Assembly: GCA_900550695.1 (NCBI GenBank)
Contig: URTF01000008.1
Location: 1-44,847 of the forward strand
Direction: 5' to 3'
DNA length: 44,847 nt
Source: an uncultured Ruminococcus sp.
GTDB lineage: Bacteria; Bacillota; Clostridia; Oscillospirales; Ruminococcaceae
Part shown: positions 30,976-40,800 of the stretch, piece after piece
Layout of the letters: each line of letters starts with the position of its first letter
Position numbering within the stretch: position 1 is the stretch's first letter
Translations under genes and position numbers: made by a program
Notes under the pieces: model-generated
Database searches by the model: none
Told to the model about the DNA's origin: nothing
Seen by the model: the letters and a program-made list of their open reading frames with translations, nothing else

Positions 30976-33672
30976 TTAGTCCTTAAAAATTTTATCTAAC
31001 TCGCCGAGTGAAACCTCCGCAGTCGGAGCAAATCTGTCCGAAGCAACGTAATCCGCAAGGCTCTTGTAAAGCTGACGGCATGGAACGCTGTCTGGCTTTT
31101 TGTCGAGCCGAGCCGTGCAGACGAGAAGCTTTCCGCCGCCCGTTTTCACCTCGAATATCTTTCCGAGCGAGTGGTTGCGGTCGTTCGTGTCAATGGTCCT
31201 CACTGTCGGTTCTATCGGAAGTCCGTCCAGTATCGCCGTGCGTGAACCCTCAACAGCGTCATACCATTGTGCAGTTGAGTAAATTTCACTCGGGAAGCCG
31301 TTCAGCATAGCGTTATCCTTGTCGATGAGCAGACCGAGCGTTCCCACGGGGCTTGGCTTTTTCATCGAAACGGAAATGCTGTTGAACATATGATAGTTCC
31401 AGAAATCCGTGCAGTATGTTCCCTCTATCGACTTGTTTTCGGGGAGCTTGTCAGGCATAAACAGCACATTTTCGCCGTTTGCAAGCCTTGCTTTTGCCTT
31501 TTCCCAATCGGTTTCGGCGCAGTTCGGAGCTTCGCTCACCTCGGGGAATATCCACAAATCATAGCCGTTCTTTATACCGCCCATTTCAAGCGTAAGACGA
31601 ACCTTTGCAGCCTTTTCAAGCTTTGGCATCGCAAGCTTCACCGTTCCGAGCGTGAAAACTCCTCCCTTGAAACTGCCATTTGCACAAAGCTTATACTCGG
31701 TGACATCGCCGTTCGCTTCAAGCGTTATCTTCACAACGGGGTCAACGTCAGCATTTGCCGCATAGTTGTAAAGCATTACGGGCATCTCCGCTTCTTCGCC
31801 GCAGCTCCACACGAATTTCGGCAGACAGCCGAGAATTACCCTGTCCGAACAGAAGCCTCTCCACTCCTCGGGCGAAATAACGCCCTTACTCTCCATAAAG
31901 CTGTTCAGAATTCCGACAAGCGCAGTCCCCTGCCCCGTGAAATCCTGCAGGTCGAGAAGCTGAAATCCCGAAAGCTCGTCCGAACGCAGAGCGGTTTCGA
32001 TCTCGTTCTTGTAACATTCAGCCGCAAAGCGTCCCGAAGCCTTGAAATAGCTGTCGGCAAGGTGCGAAAGTCCCGCTTTTTCCAAGCGTTCACGGAAAAT
32101 TTCAAGGTTGTATGGTTTCAGAACGCCCGTGTATTTCTCTATCTCGTTGTAGTCGGGGTACATAAAATACTGTCCGACTTCGTGCGAAATTACGGGAATT
32201 TCGGGGATAAATTCGCTGCCACCCTCGCCGAGCGAAACAGTTTTTACTCCCGTTCCGTACTGGATCTCGATAGTACCGCCCTTTGTTTCGCCGTCCGAAA
32301 CAACATTCGGTGCAATTATTTCATCGTAATTGTAATTTGAATTCGGTGCAGCCGTCTGAATGTGTCCGAGCGGCGCATCGCACATCGCATAAGAACCTCT
32401 GAAAAGTCGGTCACGTGAGAAACGAACACCGACAAAAAGGTCATCGCCTTCAACAACGCACGGAATAAACTGGAAGTTGTTTGAACCCTGCGTGTAGAGA
32501 TGTCTGCTGTCGTGCGCTTTGTAGCCGAGCAGGATCTCATTCAGGCGCTCCTTGCTGCCCCAAAGCTCATTTCCGAGCGAAAGCGCAAAAAATGACGGGT
32601 GCGAGCCGAACTCGTCCAGAATTCGGTAGCCCTCTTCAATAAGATAACGCTGACCATCGTTAAGCTCCTCCTCGACCGTGCCCCAGAACGGCAGCTCGGG
32701 TTCAAGGTAGATGCCAAGCTCATCGGCAGCCTCGAAAGCAGCCTCGGGCGGACAGCAGGTGTGGAAGCGATAGTGGTTTATGCCGTGTTCCTTTGCTGTT
32801 TTCATCACTTTCAGCCACGATGCCTTGTCCATAGGCGCTGCGCCAGTCATCGGGAATATCATTCCGTCGTGTTTTCCGCGCAGGAACGCTCTTTCGCCGT
32901 TGATAAGAAGCTTTCTGCCGTCAGTCTCGTATTTTTTCAAGCCGAATGTGACCGTCTGAACGTCCTCGCCGCAGGTCACTTTAAGCGTGTACAAATTATG
33001 CTTGAACTCGTTCCAAGGCTTTGCGCCGCCAAGCTTATATTCAAACTCAAATTCGCCCTCTGCGGTGAAGGTTTCCGCTTTGAAGCCCTCGACCTGAACG
33101 GTAACGTCTGCGCAGGCGGTCATTTCGCCCTTTATCACGATGCTACTCCCGTCAAGCTTCGGGAAAACACGGATCTTCTCCGCACGGACTTTTTTCTCAG
33201 CCGAAATGAACATCTCGCCGAGGATTCCGAGCCAGTTCGTCTGCGTATCGGGCGAAGTCATATGTCCTCCCGGGACGGGATAGCCGATGTTGCTGACTTT
33301 TACCGTGATATCGTTTTCGCCGTCAGAAATAAGGTCGGTGATATTGTATCTGTGCGAAGTGCAAAGGCTGTTCTGCGTTCCTGCAGGCTTGCCGTTTATG
33401 TAAACCTCACTTATTCTTGTTCTTTCAAGTGTGAGGAAGAATTCCTCGTCATTTTCGGGTTTGCGAAGTTTGATCTTCCTGCTGTAAACTGCGCTGCCCT
33501 CAAATTTATAAGGGTCGCCGAGATAGCCGTCCACACGTTCTTCGTTGAGCGGTGAAAGCCTCATCTGCGAAACCGTTGACGGGAGCGCTGTGCTGCCGCT
33601 TGAAATCTCTGTATTTTCGGCGTTTATGAGCTTATAGTCCCATTTTCCGCTTATATCAAATCTTTCTGTCAT
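30976..33672 (-). CDS. GH2 family glycosidase
   Basis: An 898-residue glycoside hydrolase of family 2 (beta-galactosidase/glucuronidase/mannosidase clan). The N-terminal sugar-binding domain (FDISGKWDYKLIN to about 170) and Ig-like domain precede the TIM barrel, which starts near FLRGKHDGMIF. HYRFHTCCPPEAAFEAADELGIY leads to the acid/base in LSLGNELWG; the likely nucleophile is in ISHEVGQY. No signal peptide is visible, so it should act in the cytoplasm on imported sugars. ATG 33672 is chosen because GGAGG lies about 6 bases upstream; a longer frame to 33693 lacks a site. It is cotranscribed with the MATE gene. The exact sugar is not evident. Confidence 0.88.
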   Translation of the reverse strand: MTERFDISGKWDYKLINAENTEISSGSTALPSTVSQMRLSPLNEERVDGYLGDPYKFEGSAVYSRKIKLRKPENDEEFFLTLERTRISEVYINGKPAGTQNSLCTSHRYNITDLISDGENDITVKVSNIGYPVPGGHMTSPDTQTNWLGILGEMFISAEKKVRAEKIRVFPKLDGSSIVIKGEMTACADVTVQVEGFKAETFTAEGEFEFEYKLGGAKPWNEFKHNLYTLKVTCGEDVQTVTFGLKKYETDGRKLLINGERAFLRGKHDGMIFPMTGAAPMDKASWLKVMKTAKEHGINHYRFHTCCPPEAAFEAADELGIYLEPELPFWGTVEEELNDGQRYLIEEGYRILDEFGSHPSFFALSLGNELWGSKERLNEILLGYKAHDSRHLYTQGSNNFQFIPCVVEGDDLFVGVRFSRDRLFRGSYAMCDAPLGHIQTAAPNSNYNYDEIIAPNVVSDGETKGGTIEIQYGTGVKTVSLGEGGSEFIPEIPVISHEVGQYFMYPDYNEIEKYTGVLKPYNLEIFRERLEKAGLSHLADSYFKASGRFAAECYKNEIETALRSDELSGFQLLDLQDFTGQGTALVGILNSFMESKGVISPEEWRGFCSDRVILGCLPKFVWSCGEEAEMPVMLYNYAANADVDPVVKITLEANGDVTEYKLCANGSFKGGVFTLGTVKLAMPKLEKAAKVRLTLEMGGIKNGYDLWIFPEVSEAPNCAETDWEKAKARLANGENVLFMPDKLPENKSIEGTYCTDFWNYHMFNSISVSMKKPSPVGTLGLLIDKDNAMLNGFPSEIYSTAQWYDAVEGSRTAILDGLPIEPTVRTIDTNDRNHSLGKIFEVKTGGGKLLVCTARLDKKPDSVPCRQLYKSLADYVASDRFAPTAEVSLGELDKIFKD

Positions 33673-33706
33673 ACATACCCTCCGATAATGCAATTAATGT
33701 CCTTTT

Positions 33707-33735
33707 ATTTTATCATATTATTACTGCATTTTCAA
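33707..33735 (-). promoter_or_regulatory. Promoter of the GH2-MATE operon
   Basis: On the minus strand TTGAAA (33730-33735) and TAAAAT (33707-33712) are 17 bp apart, just after the rpoC terminator. Confidence 0.75.
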
Positions 33736-33744
33736 GAGATAACA

Positions 33745-33784
33745 ATAAAAAACCGCCGTATGAAATTTCACACGGCGGTTTTAT
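33745..33784 (-). terminator. Terminator of rpoBC
   Basis: On the minus strand AAAACCGCCGT pairs with ACGGCGGTTTT around a TGAAATTTCA-type loop that can itself fold, followed by a T-run. Confidence 0.9.
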
Positions 33785-33793
33785 CATTTCAGC

Positions 33794-36700
33794 TTAGAGA
33801 TTCTGCGCTGTTGGTGCGCTGTGGTCTGTGAAGCCTTCATTTTTCATAATGGTTACGTTGTTATAGACAGCCATACCTGTACCTGCAGGGATAAGCTTAC
33901 CGATAATAACGTTCTCCTTAAGTCCGAGGAGGTGGTCGGTCTTGCCCTTGATGGCTGCATCGGTGAGCGCTCTTGTTGTTTCCTGGAAGGAAGCAGCGGA
34001 GAGGAAGCTTTCGGAGTTGGAAGCAGCTTTCGTGATACCCTGAAGAACAGGGAAGAATGTTACGAAGCTGAGACCCTCTTCGCCTGCGTCCATACGCTTC
34101 TTGATGCCTTCGTTGATCTCGGCAATTTCCTTTCTGTCAACGAGTGATCCGGGGAGGAGATAGCTTGAACCGCTGTCATCGACCTTGACCTTCTGGAGCA
34201 TCTGACGAACGATAACTTCGATGTGCTTATCGTTGATATCAACACCCTGGAGACGGTAAACCTTCTGAACTTCTGTGATGATATAGTTCTGAACAGCCTG
34301 CTGACCGTTTACTGCAAGGATATCGCCGGGGTTGATCGAGCCTTCTGTAAGAGGCTGACCTGCAGTGACTGTATCGCCTGTGGAAACCTTGATCTTGTAG
34401 CCGTAAGGAACAGGATAATACTCTTCCTCGCCCGTTTCATCGCTCTTGATGATAACGTTTCTGGTCTTTTTGATCTCTTCCATACGAACAGAACCTGCTG
34501 CCTTTGCGATGATAGCAGCATTCTTAGGACGGCGGCTTTCAAAGAGTTCTTCAACACGTGGAAGACCCTGTGTGATATCTTCTGCGGAAGCGATACCACC
34601 CGTATGGAACGTTCTCATTGTAAGCTGTGTACCAGGTTCACCGATAGACTGTGCAGCGATTACGCCGACAGCTTCGCCGACACGGACGATGTTGTTGTTT
34701 GCAAGGTTTGCACCGTAGCACTTAGCACATACGCCGTTCTTAGCCTTACAGTTGAGGACGGAGCGGATAGTAACCTTTTCAACGCCGCTGTCAACGACCT
34801 TCTGTGCGTCAGCGTCGTTCATAAGTCTGTTGCGGCTCATAATGAGGTCGCCCGTTGCGGGATCACGGAGATCTTCAAGCAGATATCTGCCGATAAGTCT
34901 TTCCTTGAGCGGTTCGATCATTTCGTTGCCGTTCTTGATAGTGTAAACCTCGATACCCTCATCGGTTCCGCAGTCTTCTTCGTGAATGATGACTTCCTGC
35001 GAAACGTCAACAAGACGTCTTGTGAGGTAACCCGAGTCAGCGGTACGGAGAGCCGTATCGGCAAGTCCCTTACGGGCACCACGGGAAGAAATGAAGTACT
35101 CGAGGATATTAAGACCCTCACGGTAGTTAGCACGAATAGGCATCTCGATAGTCGAACCCGAGGTGTTGGCGATAAGTCCACGCATACCTGCGAGCTGTCT
35201 GATCTGGTTGATAGAACCACGGGCACCGGAGTCAGCCATCATATGAATAGGATTGTTCTCGATGTCATAGTGCTTCTTGATGCAGTTGGTGAGGTCATCG
35301 GTAGCCTGGTTCCAGATGCTGATGAAGCGCTTGGACTTCTCGGCAGCCGAGATAAAGCCTCTCTTGTAAAGCTTGTTGATCTTCTCTACCTGAGCATCTG
35401 CATCGGCAACGATATCCTTCTTCTCGGGAGGGATAAGAGCGTCGCAGACAGCAACGGTGAGAGCAGCCTTTGTGGAATATTTGTATCCGAGAGCCTTGAT
35501 CTTGTCGAGGACTTCGGAAGTAACGGTCGTGCCGTGAATTCTTATGCAGCGTTCGATGATATCGGAGAGCTGCTTCTTCTTAACGAGGAAGTCGATCTCG
35601 AGGTCGAACTGCTTGTCGGAGTTCGTTCTGTCAACATAGCCGAGGTTCTGCGGAATATTTTCATTGAAGATAAGTCTGCCTGCTGTACATTCGATAAGCT
35701 TGGAAACTGTCTTTCCGCCGACTTCCTTGGAAATACGGACCTTGATAGCAGCGTGAATGGAGATGATGTGAGCATCGTAAGCCATAAGAGCTTCGTTTAC
35801 GTCACGGAATATCTTGCCCTCACCCGGTTCGCCTGCCTTTTTCATTGTGAGGTAGTAAGAACCGAGCACCATATCCTGCGAAGGAACGGCAACAGGACGT
35901 CCGTCAGACGGCTTTAAGAGGTTGTTTGCAGCAAGCATAAGGAAACGTGCTTCTGCCTGAGCTTCTGCGGAAAGCGGGAGGTGGACAGCCATCTGGTCAC
36001 CGTCGAAGTCAGCGTTGAACGCCGTACATACGAGCGGATGAAGCTTGATAGCTCTGCCCTCTACGAGGATAGGCTCGAATGCCTGAATACCAAGTCTGTG
36101 AAGCGTTGGGGCACGGTTAAGGAATACGGGATGATCCTTGATAACGTTCTCGAGCGCATCCCAAACCTCGTTCTTGGAACGTTCTACCATTTTACGGGCA
36201 GACTTGATATTTGTAACTACCTTTGTATCTACAAGGCGCTTCATAACGAAAGGCTTGAAGAGTTCGAGAGCCATTTCCTTAGGAAGACCGCACTGGTACA
36301 TCTTGAGTTCAGGACCAACGACGATAACGGAACGTCCCGAGTAGTCAACACGCTTACCGAGGAGGTTCTGACGGAAACGTCCCTGCTTACCCTTAAGCAT
36401 ATCGGAAAGAGATTTGAGCGCACGGTTGTTGGGACCTGTAACGGGTCTGCCGTGTCTGCCGTTGTCGATAAGTGCGTCAACAGCTTCCTGGAGCATTCTC
36501 TTTTCGTTTCTGATGATGATATCGGGTGCTTCGAGTTCGAGCATCTTCTTAAGACGGTTATTTCTGTTGATAACACGTCTGTAAAGATCGTTGAGGTCGG
36601 AGGTTGCGTAACGTCCGCCGTCGAGCATTACCATAGGACGGATATCGGGCGGTATAACAGGGATAGCCTGCATTATCATCCAGGACGGCTTGTTGTTGGA

Positions 36701-37696
36701 AAGACGGAAGCTCTCGATAATTTCAAGACGCTTTAAAAGCTTGATCTTCTTCTGACCTGCAGGGAGATCTTTAAGCTCTTCCTTAAGATCGTCGGAAGCC
36801 CATGTGAGGTTATCCTTCCAGTTAGCCTTGTCAACAAGGTCATCATAATCGCCGTTAGCATTCTTTTCGCCGACATTCTCGAAGAAAAGGCGTTCGATAT
36901 AGTGCGAACCTGTTTCAACCTCGATAACGGACTTGTGTTCTTCTTCACGAAGACGGTTGTAAGCGAGAACCTCATCTGTATAGGTAAGGCGGTCAACAAC
37001 TTCGCCGACTGTGAAATCTTCGCTGTCAGCGTTGTCCTTGATAACGTAGTAACGTCTTGCAAGGAAGTCTGTGATCTGCTCTTCCGTAAGACCCGTTACT
37101 GCGGAGAATCTTTCGATCTTCTGACGGATAAAGTTATCATATCTGTCGGGGTCGTATTCTTCGAGGAGTTCGAGGATAGCTTCTGCGCCCATTTCGGCAA
37201 CGAAATCGTCCTCATACTTCTCTCGCATATCCATATATTCTTTTTCTGTGAGGAGCTGCTTTTTTTCAAGCTCTGTGTTGCCGGGGTCGACAACGATATA
37301 TTTTGTGAAGTAAAGAATTTCTTCAAGACGCTTCTGTGAAACTTCGATGACCTGACCTATTCTGGACGGTGTTCCCTTGAAGTACCAGATATGGGAAACG
37401 GGAGCAGCAAGCTCGATATGACCCATACGTTCACGTCTGACCTTGGCTCTTGTTACTTCAACGCCGCAGCGCTCGCAGACTTTGCCCTTGAAACGGATCT
37501 TCTTATACTTTCCGCAGTGACATTCCCAGTCCTTTGTAGGTCCGAAAATTCTTTCGCAGAAAAGGCCGTCACGTTCAGGCTTCTGAGTTCTGTAGTTTAT
37601 GGTTTCGGGTCTTTCAACAACGCCGTGCGACCAGCTTCTGATCTGTTCGGGGGATGCAAGACCGATTTTAATTGATTCAAATGTGTTGAATTCCAA
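33794..37696 (-). CDS. rpoC: RNA polymerase beta' subunit
   Basis: A 1300-residue beta' subunit. The N-terminal zinc site is C59, C61, C74 and C77 (CHCG...CERCG). The catalytic Mg-binding loop FNADFDGDQMAVH is intact, and a second zinc site is seen at DCGTDEG with CKAKNGVCAKCYG. The trigger-loop and jaw regions follow to a C terminus of normal type. Translation starts at TTG (37694-37696), since AAAGGAG lies about 9 bases upstream and the following residues (EFNTFESIKIGLASPEQI) match the family start. It lies 175 bases downstream of rpoB and ends at a strong terminator. Confidence 0.98.
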   Translation of the reverse strand: MEFNTFESIKIGLASPEQIRSWSHGVVERPETINYRTQKPERDGLFCERIFGPTKDWECHCGKYKKIRFKGKVCERCGVEVTRAKVRRERMGHIELAAPVSHIWYFKGTPSRIGQVIEVSQKRLEEILYFTKYIVVDPGNTELEKKQLLTEKEYMDMREKYEDDFVAEMGAEAILELLEEYDPDRYDNFIRQKIERFSAVTGLTEEQITDFLARRYYVIKDNADSEDFTVGEVVDRLTYTDEVLAYNRLREEEHKSVIEVETGSHYIERLFFENVGEKNANGDYDDLVDKANWKDNLTWASDDLKEELKDLPAGQKKIKLLKRLEIIESFRLSNNKPSWMIMQAIPVIPPDIRPMVMLDGGRYATSDLNDLYRRVINRNNRLKKMLELEAPDIIIRNEKRMLQEAVDALIDNGRHGRPVTGPNNRALKSLSDMLKGKQGRFRQNLLGKRVDYSGRSVIVVGPELKMYQCGLPKEMALELFKPFVMKRLVDTKVVTNIKSARKMVERSKNEVWDALENVIKDHPVFLNRAPTLHRLGIQAFEPILVEGRAIKLHPLVCTAFNADFDGDQMAVHLPLSAEAQAEARFLMLAANNLLKPSDGRPVAVPSQDMVLGSYYLTMKKAGEPGEGKIFRDVNEALMAYDAHIISIHAAIKVRISKEVGGKTVSKLIECTAGRLIFNENIPQNLGYVDRTNSDKQFDLEIDFLVKKKQLSDIIERCIRIHGTTVTSEVLDKIKALGYKYSTKAALTVAVCDALIPPEKKDIVADADAQVEKINKLYKRGFISAAEKSKRFISIWNQATDDLTNCIKKHYDIENNPIHMMADSGARGSINQIRQLAGMRGLIANTSGSTIEMPIRANYREGLNILEYFISSRGARKGLADTALRTADSGYLTRRLVDVSQEVIIHEEDCGTDEGIEVYTIKNGNEMIEPLKERLIGRYLLEDLRDPATGDLIMSRNRLMNDADAQKVVDSGVEKVTIRSVLNCKAKNGVCAKCYGANLANNNIVRVGEAVGVIAAQSIGEPGTQLTMRTFHTGGIASAEDITQGLPRVEELFESRRPKNAAIIAKAAGSVRMEEIKKTRNVIIKSDETGEEEYYPVPYGYKIKVSTGDTVTAGQPLTEGSINPGDILAVNGQQAVQNYIITEVQKVYRLQGVDINDKHIEVIVRQMLQKVKVDDSGSSYLLPGSLVDRKEIAEINEGIKKRMDAGEEGLSFVTFFPVLQGITKAASNSESFLSAASFQETTRALTDAAIKGKTDHLLGLKENVIIGKLIPAGTGMAVYNNVTIMKNEGFTDHSAPTAQNL

Positions 37697-37871
37697 CAGC
37701 TAACACTCCTTTAAACATTATACTCTTAAAGGCTCGTAAACCGACTCCGCATTTTGCCCGAGGGCAAGCGTACAAAGACCGTTTTCGGGAACTCTATACG
37801 CTTTTGTATGCAGTTTTTCGGCATAAAACAGAATACGCAGAGAAAAACGCACTCTGTTTTGTTTATTCGGG
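37697..37871. other. Long rpoB-rpoC spacer with hairpins
   Basis: No gene is seen. Near the rpoB stop the minus strand can fold an AACAGAGTGCGT/GCGTATTCTGTT stem (with G-T pairs) followed by TTTTA, and further on a TTGCCC/GGGCAA palindrome. A TATAAT lies only a few bases before the rpoC ribosome site, too close to be used as a promoter. Confidence 0.45.
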
Positions 37872-40800
37872 TCAGATCAGATCGCTGTCGTCACCGTCAT
37901 CGAAAGTGAGGTCATCATCGTCGTCGCTGTCCCCATCTTCGTCAGCAAAATCGTCAATATCGTCATAATTCTTGTATGAGTAGCCGTCATCTTCGTCCTC
38001 GACATAAACATCGCTCATATCCATATCGTCTGCATCAGCAACAGGCTGCGGAATGATATCGTCATCATCATCGAAGGACTGCTTGAGGTCGATCTCATCG
38101 CCCTCGGAGTTGAGGACTTTGACATCAAGACCGAGTGACTGGAGCTCCTTGACAAGAACTCGGAACGATTCGGGAACGCCCGGCTTAGGAACATTCTGTC
38201 CCTTGACGATAGCTTCGTAGGTCTTGACACGTCCGACAGTATCGTCCGACTTGACTGTGAGTATTTCCTGAAGTGTATAAGCTGCACCGTAAGCTTCGAG
38301 AGCCCAAACTTCCATTTCGCCGAAACGCTGACCGCCGAACTGGGCTTTACCGCCGAGAGGCTGCTGCGTAACGAGGGAGTAAGGACCAACGGAACGTGCG
38401 TGGATCTTATCATCAACGAGGTGGTGGAGCTTGAGGTAGTACATATAACCGACTGTAACCGGGTTATCGAACTTTTCGCCCGTTCTTCCGTCGTAAACGT
38501 CAGTCTTACCGTCTTCTCTCATACCTGCCTGCTTGAACATCTCACGGATATCATCTTCGTGAGCGCCGTCGAATACAGGAGTCATTACCTTCCAGCCGAG
38601 CTTCTTTGCAGCCATACCGAGATGAACTTCAAGAACCTGACCGATGTTCATACGTGAAGGAACGCCGAGAGGGTTAAGAACGATATCGAGCGGTGTACCG
38701 TCAGGGAGGAACGGCATATCTTCGGATTTAAGGATACGGGAAACGACACCCTTGTTACCGTGACGGCCAGCCATCTTATCGCCGACAGAGATCTTACGCT
38801 TCTGTGCGATGTAGCAGCGGACGAGCATATTAACGCCCGGTGCAAGCTCCTTGCACTTATCACGGGTAAATACCTTAACATCAACGATGATACCTGCTTC
38901 ACCGTGAGGAACTTTAAGGGAGTTATCACGGACTTCTCTTGCCTTTTCGCCGAAAATAGCACGGAGCAGTCTTTCTTCTGCTGTAAGCTCGGTCTCGCCC
39001 TTAGGTGTTACCTTACCGACAAGGATATCACCTGCACGGACTTCAGCACCGATACGAATGATACCTCTGTCATCGAGGTCCTTGAGAGCATCATCGCCGA
39101 CATTAGGAATGTCACGGGTGATCTCTTCGGGTCCGAGCTTTGTATCTCTTGCTTCGATCTCATATTCTTCGATATGGATAGAAGTGTACATATCTTCACG
39201 GACAACACGTTCATTAAGGAGAACGGCGTCCTCGTAGTTGTAGCCTTCCCATGTCATGAAGCCGATGAGGGCATTCTTACCGATGGAAATTTCGCCGTTG
39301 CAGGTTGCGGGACCGTCAGCGAGAACCTGACCGACATGAACTTCTTCACCGCAGTCAACGATAGGACGCTGATTGATGCAGGTACCCTGGTTGGAACGCT
39401 TGAACTTGATAAGCTCGTAGGTGTGGGTTGCGCCTGTGCCGTCCTTAACAACGATCTCATCGGCGGAAACCTTTTCCACAACACCGTCGTGCTTGGAAAC
39501 AACGCAGACACCAGAGTCAACGGCAGCCTTGTATTCCATACCTGTACCAACGATAGGAGCTTCCGTCTTAAGAAGAGGAACCGCCTGACGCTGCATGTTT
39601 GAACCCATGAGCGCACGGTTTGCGTCATCGTTTTCGAGGAACGGAATGGAAGCAGTCGCAATGGAAACGACCATCTTAGGAGAAACGTCCATGTAGTCGA
39701 TACGTTCTCTTTCACATTCGAGGATCTGATCTCTGTAACGTGCATTAACGATAGGTCTTGCGAACTTGTGATCTTCTGTAAGCGGTTCGTTAGCCTGAGC
39801 AACTGTGTAGTTATCCTCCATATCGGCAGTCATATAAACTACCTCGTCGGTAACTACGCCCGTAGCCTTATCAACTCTTCTGTAAGGAGCTTCGATAAAG
39901 CCGTATTCATTTATTCTTGCGAAAGATGCAAGATAGGAGATAAGTCCGATGTTAGGACCTTCAGGGGTCTCGATAGGACACATTCTTCCGTAGTGGGAGT
40001 AGTGAACGTCACGAACCTCGAATCCGGCACGGTCACGGGAAAGACCGCCGGGGCCGAGGGCTGAAAGTCTTCTCTTATGAGTAAGCTCTGCGAGAGGGTT
40101 AGTCTGATCCATGAACTGTGAAAGCGGTGATGAACCGAAAAATTCCTTTATCGCAGCTGTGATAGGTCTGATATTGATGAGAGATTCCGCAGACATTGCA
40201 CCCTCGTTCTGAGTCTGTGTGTTCATTCTTTCACGGATAACTCTTTCCATTCTTGCAAAACCAATTCTGAACTGGTTCTGGAGAAGCTCGCCAACGGAAC
40301 GGATACGTCTGTTGCCGAGGTGGTCGATATCGTCAACTGTACCAACGCCCTCGCAGAGGTTGATGAAGTAGCTGATAGTAGCATAGATATCGTCAAGAAT
40401 GATATGCTTTGGAACAAGCTCTTCAAGACGGCTCTTGACCATCTCTTCGATCTCTTCCTTGTCAGCGGCATTTTCAAGGATATCCTTGAGGACTGCAAAG
40501 GAAACTTTCTCGTTGATGCCGTACTTGGCAGGGTCAAAGTCAACGTAAGGAGCGATATCAACCATGCCGTTGCCGATGACCTTGACTTCTCTCTCTTCGA
40601 TCCTGTGAGCGGCTTCACCTGTCGGTGTGGTGTAGAATTCCTTGTGCTCAATGTCGAGCCAAACCTCGGAAACACCAGCCTGCTCGATCTCGAGAGCCTT
40701 GTCCATTGTGATAAGGTCGCCCTCGTCAGCCATAATTTCGCCGGTGAGAGGATTTGCAACGGGACGTGAAAGTCTGTGACCTGCGATCCTTGAAGCAACG

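Noticed and set aside
34223..35917. A 564-codon open frame on the plus strand opposite rpoC
   Set aside because: It is the antisense shadow of a certain rpoC gene, has no ribosome site and gives no recognisable protein; long antisense frames arise from the codon bias here.
37720..37735. Separate promoter for rpoC at the TATAAT just before its ribosome site
   Set aside because: It is too near the start codon and has no -35 element at the right distance.
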